Positions 6,114-11,034 of a stretch of 11,034 nucleotides of DNA are shown one piece after another. A program made the position numbers and the translations under genes. Source of the DNA: Planctomycetaceae bacterium (lineage in GTDB: Bacteria; Planctomycetota; Planctomycetia; Pirellulales; Pirellulaceae); the NCBI GenBank assembly GCA_007695205.1, contig REEF01000609.1:1-11034 (forward strand), read 5' to 3'. Under the pieces are notes generated by a model. That model worked only from the letters and a program-made list of their open reading frames with translations, had not been told where the DNA came from and did not search any database. Positions within the stretch are counted from its first letter, which is position 1, and every line of letters begins with the position of its first letter.

Positions 6114-6824
6114 TTACTCGCCAGGGCATGCTTTGGCGATGGCGAACCAGTCGATCTCGGGCACGAATTGGTCGCTATCGAAGCTCAATCGAGCCAGCAC
6201 GGGAGGAACGCAGTGGGCGACCAATTGGTCGTAGTTGCTTTCGACACTCGGGTCATCGCGCACATCGCGCCCCAGTTCGTTCAGGACGATCCCGGCGATG
6301 GGTAAGCCGTCTCGGAACGTGGCGGCGGTGATCAGGGTCTGGAGCGTCTGGTTGATCACCCCCAGCACGTTGGGCGCGACCACGATCAGCGGAAAACCGC
6401 AGTCTTCGGCTAGATCGGCCACGTAGTCCTCGTCGCTGAGCGGCGACATCAGGCCGCCAGCTCCCTCGACCAACACGATCTCCGATCGATCCTTCCAGAA
6501 GTCCAGTCCGGAACGTAGGGCGGCGGCATCCACCTTGCGCCCTTCGGCACGCGCGGCCAAGGGGGGCGCCAGCGGAGCCAAGAATCGTTGCGGACAGACC
6601 TGCTGCCGATCACCCGGTCGGCCGGCAGCCTGCCACAGCAGTTCCGCGTCTTCGGCGATCGTCTGGCCGTCCTGAACCGTGCAGCCGCTGGCCGCCGGTT
6701 TGTAAACGCCCACGCGATAGCCCGCATGGACCAGCCATCGGGCGATCCGACAAGCTACCTGTGTTTTCCCGACGCCTGTGTCGGTACCGGTGATAAACAA
6801 CCCTGGGATGGATGCATTGGTCAT
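6114..6824 (-). CDS. bioD: ATP-dependent dethiobiotin synthetase
   Basis: BioD closes the ureido ring of dethiobiotin from 7,8-diaminononanoate, CO2 and ATP, the step before biotin synthase. The protein has 236 residues, close to the usual 220-240. Seen motifs: P-loop GTDTGVGKT at 13-21; KPAASGC at 42-48, whose lysine is the conserved substrate lysine; VLVEGAGGLMSPL at 117-129, with the conserved glutamate E120; VVAPNVLGVINQTLQT at 148-163; and PIAGIVLNE at 175-183, which contributes to nucleotide-base recognition. The start ATG follows the stop of the 111-residue gene by 9 nt without a strong ribosome site of its own, suggesting translational coupling. No other biotin gene (bioA, bioB, bioF) is in the window, so the pathway is scattered or lies outside. 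Cytoplasmic. Confidence 0.95.
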   Translation of the reverse strand: MTNASIPGLFITGTDTGVGKTQVACRIARWLVHAGYRVGVYKPAASGCTVQDGQTIAEDAELLWQAAGRPGDRQQVCPQRFLAPLAPPLAARAEGRKVDAAALRSGLDFWKDRSEIVLVEGAGGLMSPLSDEDYVADLAEDCGFPLIVVAPNVLGVINQTLQTLITAATFRDGLPIAGIVLNELGRDVRDDPSVESNYDQLVAHCVPPVLARLSFDSDQFVPEIDWFAIAKACPGE

Positions 6825-6833
6825 GCCGCCATT

Positions 6834-7169
6834 CTAAGCGTTCAGTACCTCTTCGCCAAGATACATCTGCAGGATCTGCCCTTGGACTTTGATGGCGCGG
6901 ATCAGGACCCAGATCTGGTCGGCATTGAATTTTTTCGGGTCGGATCGCACCAGATTTTCCAGTTCTTCGGTCATCGCCGCGTGCTGATCGGCCGTGGCCT
7001 GCATCCGCAGATGGATCTCTTTCCAATTTCGAGCCAACACGCCGTCGTCGGCCAATTGGTCGATGTCTTGAATGCTGTTGGCCAACAGCAAGCACAATCG
7101 GGCGACGTCACGCAAGGCCGCTTGAGGCTGAAGGCGTTCGATTCGGTGAGCGAGTTCTTGGCAGTTCAT
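6834..7169 (-). CDS. Conserved-looking helical protein of unknown function, 111 residues
   Basis: I do not recognise this protein. It is predicted to be almost all alpha-helical and soluble: heptad-like leucines at 3-40 (ELAHRIERLQPQAALRDVA), a central charged helix at 46-76, and a final helix at 83-105 (ADQIWVLIRAIKVQGQILQM). The start chosen is the ATG at 7169; an in-frame TTG 18 nt upstream is less likely, because a modest CAGGT lies shortly before the ATG. It sits between the kinase gene (117 nt upstream) and bioD (9 nt downstream), all on the same strand. The tight spacing makes co-expression with bioD likely, but nothing in the sequence points to a role in biotin synthesis. There are no obvious catalytic or metal-binding motifs. 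Confidence 0.8.
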   Translation of the reverse strand: MNCQELAHRIERLQPQAALRDVARLCLLLANSIQDIDQLADDGVLARNWKEIHLRMQATADQHAAMTEELENLVRSDPKKFNADQIWVLIRAIKVQGQILQMYLGEEVLNA

Positions 7170-7286
7170 GGCCGGACCTGGGGGCAAGACTTAAGGTTTT
7201 CCCATCGACGAACGATCGAGACAACCAAGTCTAGGTTGCGATTGGGGCACGGCGCATGAGTGTGCCGATTTCCCATCGCAGGTCGA
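7170..7286. other. Gap between the kinase and the 111-residue gene
   Basis: This is the only sizeable break in the nadC-to-bioD run. It holds a 10-nt direct repeat TTTCCCATCG (7198-7207 and 7269-7278) and a short stem GGCAC/GTGCC (7246-7250 and 7262-7266) with an 11-nt loop and no T-run. I see no convincing promoter for the downstream genes. Confidence 0.35.
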
Positions 7287-8018
7287 TCAGGTGATCCGGG
7301 CCGGTTGAGGGAATTCGAGCGTAAATTTGGTGCCGCAGTCCAGTTCGCTCTGCACGCTGATCAGCCCCCCATGAGCTTCGATGATCTTGCGAGCGGTGGG
7401 CAGGCCGAGGCCCGAACCGCCATTTTTGGTTGAATAGAAGGCCTCGAACATCTTGATCGCGGTTTGTGTGTCCATGCCACAACCGGTGTCGATCAGATCC
7501 AAGGCCACACCATTGCGAGTCAATCGAGTGCGAGCGACCAATTCCCCGCCGTCGGGCATGGCTTCGATCGAATTCTTCACCAGATTGACCAGTGCGGCAT
7601 GCAGGGTCTGCTCGTCCAGCTTGATGCTGGGCAGGGCGGGGTCCAAGTACCGGATGAACTCGATCCCGTTCTTGTTCGCCTGGTGCTCGAACATGTCCAG
7701 GACGCGGGCGACGATTTCGTTCAGGCTGCCGGGCAAGAGTTTTAGATCGCGCAGCCGAGCAAACTTCAAAAAGTCTTGCAACAGATTCTGCAGCCGCTCG
7801 CACTGCTTTTGTACCGTCTCGATCTTGGTAAGCGCCCGCCGCTGCTGAGGGGTATCGGCGTTCGCAAAATCCTCGGCCAGCAAGTCCATGTTCATGCTGA
7901 TGACCGACAGTGGATTCTTGATTTCGTGAGCCAACGATCCGGCCAACTCGGCCAATTCGTTGTACTGAACTCGCAATCGCTGCTCGATGTCCTCAGGAAA
8001 AATTTGCGTGTCCGACAT
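7287..8018 (-). CDS. Soluble two-component sensor histidine kinase
   Basis: The protein has 243 residues and no membrane segment or signal peptide, so the kinase is cytoplasmic. The first 20 residues are too short for a sensor domain. The DHp domain follows: H-box AGSLAHEIKNPLSVI with phospho-acceptor H31, and a second helix at about 60-92. The HATPase_c domain spans about 97-237: N-box NLVKN at 145-149, G1 box DTGCGM at 177-182, F-box FEAFYSTK at 191-198, G2 box GGSGLGL at 200-206. All catalytic motifs are intact and resemble the NtrB/ZraS type. The gene starts 4 nt after the nadC stop with GGAG inside the nadC end, so translation is probably coupled. No response regulator is adjacent. The sensing input must come from a partner or from the DHp itself. 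Only one receiver, at 821-1210, is in the window, and pairing with it is speculation. Confidence 0.93.
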   Translation of the reverse strand: MSDTQIFPEDIEQRLRVQYNELAELAGSLAHEIKNPLSVISMNMDLLAEDFANADTPQQRRALTKIETVQKQCERLQNLLQDFLKFARLRDLKLLPGSLNEIVARVLDMFEHQANKNGIEFIRYLDPALPSIKLDEQTLHAALVNLVKNSIEAMPDGGELVARTRLTRNGVALDLIDTGCGMDTQTAIKMFEAFYSTKNGGSGLGLPTARKIIEAHGGLISVQSELDCGTKFTLEFPQPARIT

Positions 8019-8022
8019 GCCA

Positions 8023-8934
8023 TCATGCTCCGTGCCAGTCCAGTCCCATATCCAGCGAGATCGCGGAATGCGTCAGAGCCCCGACGCTGATCCGATCGAC
8101 TCCCGTCGCCGCGATCGCCGCGACGGTGTCCAGATGGACACCGCCGGAAGCTTCCAGTTGGATCGCCGCCCCGATCGCGTCTCGACGCGCTACCGCCCGG
8201 GCCAATTGATCGATCGACATGTTGTCCAGCAGTACCAGATCCGGAGCGATCGGCAGCACCGACTCGAATTGTTCCAGCGTATCCACTTCCACTTCGATCA
8301 CCATCCGAGCCGCTTCGTCTGCGGGGTGCGTCCGCTGCAAAAAAGCACGCACCCGGCGTACCGCTTCATCCGGTCCCAGCCCCGACAGGGCCAAGTGGTT
8401 ATCTTTAATCAAGACGGCGTCGAACAGGCCCGTGCGGTGATTGCATCCGCCACCGCAGCGAACGGCATACTTTTCTAAACGCCGCCAGCCGGGGGTGGTT
8501 TTGCGTGTGTCGTAGATCCGAGCCTTCGTATCGGCAACGGCCGAAACGTATCGGCGCGTCAACGTCGCGATCCCCGACAATCGCCCGATCAAATTCAACA
8601 ATAGACGTTCGGCCGCCAAGAGATCTCGCACCGCACCACCCAATCGAGCCAGCACTTGGTTCGCCTGGATGATCTGCCCGTCCGTCAGCAGCGGCTCCCA
8701 ATCGGCGATGATCTCCATCTCGTCCAAAATCACCGGGACGGCTTGCAATCCAGCGATCACCCCGGGCTGTCGTGCGACCACCGCGACCTGCCCCTGCAAT
8801 TCGGGGCTCGCCAGCGCGACCGTGGTCCAATCGTATTGGCGATCCAGATCCTCGCGAACCGCCAGCCGGATGATCTGCCGGCAGTCGTCCTCCGATCGCT
8901 GGTCCCACTGGATCTGTTGGAATTCTTTGGTCAC
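8023..8934 (-). CDS. nadC: Nicotinate-nucleotide pyrophosphorylase (quinolinate phosphoribosyltransferase)
   Basis: NadC converts quinolinate and PRPP to nicotinate mononucleotide, CO2 and pyrophosphate in de novo NAD synthesis. With the start chosen here it has 303 residues, slightly longer than the usual 280-300. Seen motifs: YDTRKTTPGWR at 141-151 with the substrate-binding Arg/Lys, RCGGGCNHRTGLFD at 159-172, IKDNH at 176-180, EVEVD at 214-218, LLDNM at 235-239 and EASGGV at 261-266. These cover the catalytic barrel. The N-terminal alpha/beta sandwich spans about 15-115. I place the start at GTG (8932-8934) because GAGGGG lies 4-6 nt upstream; a TTG four codons earlier is the alternative. 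It heads a same-strand run into the kinase gene and is divergent from the ComEA-like gene. Cytoplasmic, normally a homodimer or hexamer. Confidence 0.95.
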   Translation of the reverse strand: MTKEFQQIQWDQRSEDDCRQIIRLAVREDLDRQYDWTTVALASPELQGQVAVVARQPGVIAGLQAVPVILDEMEIIADWEPLLTDGQIIQANQVLARLGGAVRDLLAAERLLLNLIGRLSGIATLTRRYVSAVADTKARIYDTRKTTPGWRRLEKYAVRCGGGCNHRTGLFDAVLIKDNHLALSGLGPDEAVRRVRAFLQRTHPADEAARMVIEVEVDTLEQFESVLPIAPDLVLLDNMSIDQLARAVARRDAIGAAIQLEASGGVHLDTVAAIAATGVDRISVGALTHSAISLDMGLDWHGA

Positions 8935-8984
8935 TGGTCCCCTCAACGATCGCTTGCGTCTCGCATCTTGCCGTGAAAGCCATC

Positions 8985-9014
8985 ATAATAGCCGACATTT
9001 CTTAGTTCCGTCAG
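8985..9014 (-). promoter_or_regulatory. Candidate promoter for the nadC transcript
   Basis: On the minus strand CTGACG (9009-9014, 4 of 6 to -35) is followed after 18 nt by TATTAT (8985-8990, 5 of 6 to -10). Predicted start near 8978 gives a leader of about 44 nt. On the other strand the same bases read CATAAT, which could be a -10 for the divergent ComEA-like gene, but no matching -35 is seen there. Confidence 0.4.
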
Positions 9015-9027
9015 TAGGGCGTTGACC

Positions 9028-9441
9028 ATGGTTCGTGCGAAGGAAAATCCGACCGGCAACTCGGCTCCAAGCGGCGAGTTGCTGAGCCGTCTGGATCAGG
9101 CGTCGATCGCGGTGATCCTGACGGTGGCCCTCGCGGCGATCCTCTGGTCTTTGTTCAGTCGCGGCTACCACCATGGCGGGCTGATCGACATCGAACAGGC
9201 CGAGTCGGTCGAGATCGAATTCCTGGTCGACGTTAACACAGCCGAATGGCCCGAACTGACCCTGCTGCCCAACATCGGCGAAGTCTTGGCACAACGCATC
9301 ATCGAATATCGCCAGCAGGAGGGCTCCTTCACCGATCACGACCAATTGCAGCAAGTCGCCGGAATCGGCCCAAGAACGCTGGAAGCGATCCGCCCCTACC
9401 TGGCACCGCTGAACGAACCGATGCAACGCCCCGATCCGTGA
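9028..9441 (+). CDS. Membrane-anchored ComEA-like helix-hairpin-helix protein
   Basis: The protein has 137 residues from the ATG at 9028, with AGGG 8 nt upstream; a TTG two codons earlier is a weaker alternative. A polar N-terminus is followed by one membrane helix at about 27-43 (IAVILTVALAAILWSLF), a linker, and a ComEA-type domain at about 68-125: DVNTAEWPEL, first hairpin LPNIGEVLAQRI at 80-91, and second hairpin VAGIGPRTLEAI at 110-121. In ComEA proteins this fold binds double-stranded DNA without sequence preference and helps pull it in during transformation. Membrane anchoring plus this fold fits a DNA receptor, but no other competence gene (comEC, pilus genes) is in the window, so a competence role is inference. 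Variants of the domain also occur in proteins with no known DNA uptake role. It is divergent from nadC. Confidence 0.85.
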   Translation: MVRAKENPTGNSAPSGELLSRLDQASIAVILTVALAAILWSLFSRGYHHGGLIDIEQAESVEIEFLVDVNTAEWPELTLLPNIGEVLAQRIIEYRQQEGSFTDHDQLQQVAGIGPRTLEAIRPYLAPLNEPMQRPDP

Positions 9442-9444
9442 ACC

Positions 9445-9511
9445 CCGTGCCCTCCAAAGGATCAGGCCCCTTTGCAATGGGTAGCACGGATGGCAAAGCC
9501 CGGGGGCACGG
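9445..9511. repeat. Nested inverted repeats downstream of the ComEA-like gene
   Basis: An outer pair CCGTGCCC (9445-9452) and GGGCACGG (9504-9511) encloses a second hairpin, CAAAGG (9455-9460) with CCTTTG (9469-9474) around an 8-nt loop. A 9-nt direct repeat GCACGGATG occurs at 9484-9492 and 9506-9514. The composite layout resembles REP-type intergenic elements. Starting 3 nt after the ComEA-like stop, it could also help end that transcript, although no T-run follows. Confidence 0.45.
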
Positions 9512-9563
9512 ATGAGCTGCGAAATGTCGAGCGAGTTGCGAGGCCTGCGAGACTCTTGTCCGT

Positions 9564-9639
9564 GGGGCGGCATTGCCATCTGACGTTTTCTGACAGCGCC
9601 AAGAAAACCTTGCGGCGTTGTACGATGGGCCGCCGCCCC
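9564..9639. repeat. Long-range GC-rich inverted repeat before the phosphomutase stop
   Basis: GGGGCGGC (9564-9571) and GCCGCCCC (9632-9639) are exact complements 60 nt apart. A small stem CAAG/CTTG flanking an A-rich loop lies near 9600-9612. The structure lies between two convergent genes and could act in transcript ending. No T-run is seen. The rest of 9442-9666 holds no gene that I can support. Confidence 0.35.
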
Positions 9640-9666
9640 GTTTCCGCTTGCCAAGTCGACGGGGGG

Positions 9667-11034
9667 TTACACCTGATCGGCCAACGCTCGCAGCTCGGTC
9701 TCCAGTTGCTCGAGCCGCTGTTGGACATCGACTTTGGTTTGTTCCAGGTCCGCCAAGTGCTCGGCCGGTACAAACGCGAACGTGTAGAACTTGACCTTGG
9801 GCTCGGTGCCCGAAGGGCGGACGGCCACGTAGTTGCCCGGTTCGGCCAGGTCCAGCATCACCATGTCTCCCGTCGGGCCTACCAGCGGCTCGACCTGGCC
9901 GCCCGTCACCCGGCGCTGGCCGCTGCCGTAATCTCGCACCGCAGCGACTTTCATCCCGGCCAGGGTGGACGGCGGCTTCTCCCGCACCAACTGCATCAGC
10001 GCCTTGATGCGCGTCATGCCTTCCGAGCCTTCCATGAACAGATTCACTTGCGCTTCGGAGTGGTACCCGTGCTGCCAGTACAGATCGTCCAGCTTCTCGT
10101 GCACCGACTTGCCCGCCGCCTTGGCTGCGGCGGCCAGTTCCGCCATCAGCATGCACGCCACCGCTCCGTCCTTGTCTCGAACGTGCTGGCCCATCAAATA
10201 ACCGTGCGATTCCTCTAACCCCAGCACAAACCGATCCGGGCCGACGTCGTCCATCGTCCCGCCGATCCACTTGAATCCCACCAGCAGATCGCCGTACGTG
10301 CGAACTCCGTAAGATTCCCCGATACGACGGATCATCTCGGACGTCACCAACGTCTTGACCAGATAATGGTCGGGCGTCAACCCACTCATGTTCTCCAGAA
10401 CAAAGTCGACCAGCAGCGAGCCCAGTTGATTGCCGGTCAACGTCGCCCACGGCGCGTCGGCGGCCAGTGTCAGCGGAGCGGCGCAGCCCATCCGGTCCGC
10501 GTCGGGGTCGGTGGCTAGGATCAGATCCGCGTTGATCTCCCGGGCACGTTCGATGATCGCTTCGAACACCTTGGGATTCTCGGGGTTCGAAACATGACCG
10601 GGCACGTTGGGAAACTGACCGTTCGGCTCGCGATGCAATTCAAACACCTCGACGTCCGTAAACCCATCCGCCTGCAGCACCGGGCAGACGGCGGACGCGC
10701 CGACCCCGTGCAGCGGCGAGTAGATCACTTTCAGATCCCGCGGTCCCGGCAGGCGCAGCGCCACCACGGCCTGGACGAACGCGGCATTGCTCTCCTCGGT
10801 GCAGATCACCACGCGGCCATCGCCGACAGCGGTCTGGAAATCCTCGCGACGGATCTCCTGGACGTTCATCACGCGTTCGATAATCGCTTGGTCGTGCGGC
10901 GGCAGGATCTGGCCACCGGTGGACCAGTAAACCTTGACCGCATTATCGCTGGGCGGATTGTGGCTGGCCGTCACCATGATGCCGCACGAGCACTGCTTGT
11001 AACGTACCAAGAAGGACAGCTCGGGCGTGCTGCA
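9667..11034 (-). CDS. Phosphoglucomutase/phosphomannomutase family enzyme (5' end outside window)
   Basis: There are 455 codons in the window, and the frame stays open to the right edge, so perhaps 120 or more N-terminal residues are missing. The visible part begins inside STPELSFLVRY. The catalytic phosphoserine is S24 in GIMVTASHNP. The metal-binding loop is DPDADR at 176-181, the sugar-recognition loop GLEESHGYL is at 272-280, and the phosphate-binding loop RPSGTEPK is at 406-413. These cover all four domains of the alpha-D-phosphohexomutase family. DPDADR with GFKWIG and VRDKDG favours the PgcA/PGM2-like branch (interconverting glucose 1- and 6-phosphate) over classic ManB/GlmM, but substrate cannot be fixed by eye. 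The C-terminus ends in a charged coiled-coil-like helix (about 424-452). Cytoplasmic. It converges with the ComEA-like gene and appears to be transcribed separately from the nadC run. Confidence 0.93.
   Translation of the reverse strand, partial: CSTPELSFLVRYKQCSCGIMVTASHNPPSDNAVKVYWSTGGQILPPHDQAIIERVMNVQEIRREDFQTAVGDGRVVICTEESNAAFVQAVVALRLPGPRDLKVIYSPLHGVGASAVCPVLQADGFTDVEVFELHREPNGQFPNVPGHVSNPENPKVFEAIIERAREINADLILATDPDADRMGCAAPLTLAADAPWATLTGNQLGSLLVDFVLENMSGLTPDHYLVKTLVTSEMIRRIGESYGVRTYGDLLVGFKWIGGTMDDVGPDRFVLGLEESHGYLMGQHVRDKDGAVACMLMAELAAAAKAAGKSVHEKLDDLYWQHGYHSEAQVNLFMEGSEGMTRIKALMQLVREKPPSTLAGMKVAAVRDYGSGQRRVTGGQVEPLVGPTGDMVMLDLAEPGNYVAVRPSGTEPKVKFYTFAFVPAEHLADLEQTKVDVQQRLEQLETELRALADQV

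Noticed and set aside
7246..7266. Terminator after the kinase gene
   Set aside because: The stem is 5 bp with an 11-nt loop and no T-run, too weak to claim.
9472..10218. A 248-codon plus-strand frame
   Set aside because: Mostly antisense to the phosphomutase, whose catalytic motifs are unambiguous.
9329..10450. A 373-codon minus-strand frame overlapping the ComEA-like and phosphomutase genes
   Set aside because: It is in a different frame from the phosphomutase motifs and its composition is Gly/Arg-rich, typical of a shifted reading of GC-rich DNA.

Overview
The window looks like a chromosomal segment of a planctomycete, probably of the Pirellulales. The grounds are GC-rich DNA, a secreted HzsA-related cytochrome with a planctomycete-type CxxCH tail, an FHA-GAF regulator, long intergenic gaps with palindromes, and several proteins I cannot place in a named family. 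No transposase, integrase, tRNA, rRNA or CRISPR array is visible. Family assignments come from reading motifs, not from searches.

Layout. At the left, on the minus strand, sits a two-gene signalling unit. A compact single-domain response regulator (821-1210) has its own consensus-like promoter, a dyad straddling the -35 box and a strong Shine-Dalgarno. It is followed after 37 nt by an FHA-GAF regulator (1-783) that runs off the left edge. Next upstream is a gap of about 580 nt without a convincing gene, then a secreted or membrane-anchored protein of unknown function (1795-2793, minus). A divergent promoter region (2794-2921) feeds a 60-residue membrane peptide on the plus strand (2922-3104), which converges on a large minus-strand gene across a hairpin at 3146-3176.

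From 3175 to 8934 five minus-strand genes follow each other, listed here in transcription order: nadC (NAD synthesis), a soluble histidine kinase that starts 4 nt after nadC, an unknown 111-residue helical protein, bioD (biotin synthesis) and the 958-residue HzsA-related dihaem protein. Spacings of 4, 117, 9 and 62 nt make at least two tight pairs (nadC-kinase and 111-residue protein-bioD) and possibly one long transcript. Upstream of nadC, divergently transcribed, is a membrane-anchored ComEA-like helix-hairpin-helix protein (9028-9441, plus). It converges on a phosphoglucomutase/phosphomannomutase-family gene (9667-11034, minus) that is cut by the right edge. The gap between them (9442-9666) is rich in inverted repeats.

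How they fit together. The nadC-bioD group is mostly cofactor housekeeping with an orphan kinase embedded in it. That kinase has no response regulator beside it, and the only receiver in the window is the degenerate one at 821-1210. The least ordinary items are the discoidin/beta-propeller/dihaem HzsA-related protein, the receiver-FHA-GAF unit with its dyad-flanked promoter, and the strongly promoted 60-residue membrane peptide. I do not see clear evidence of a complete new defence or metabolic system.
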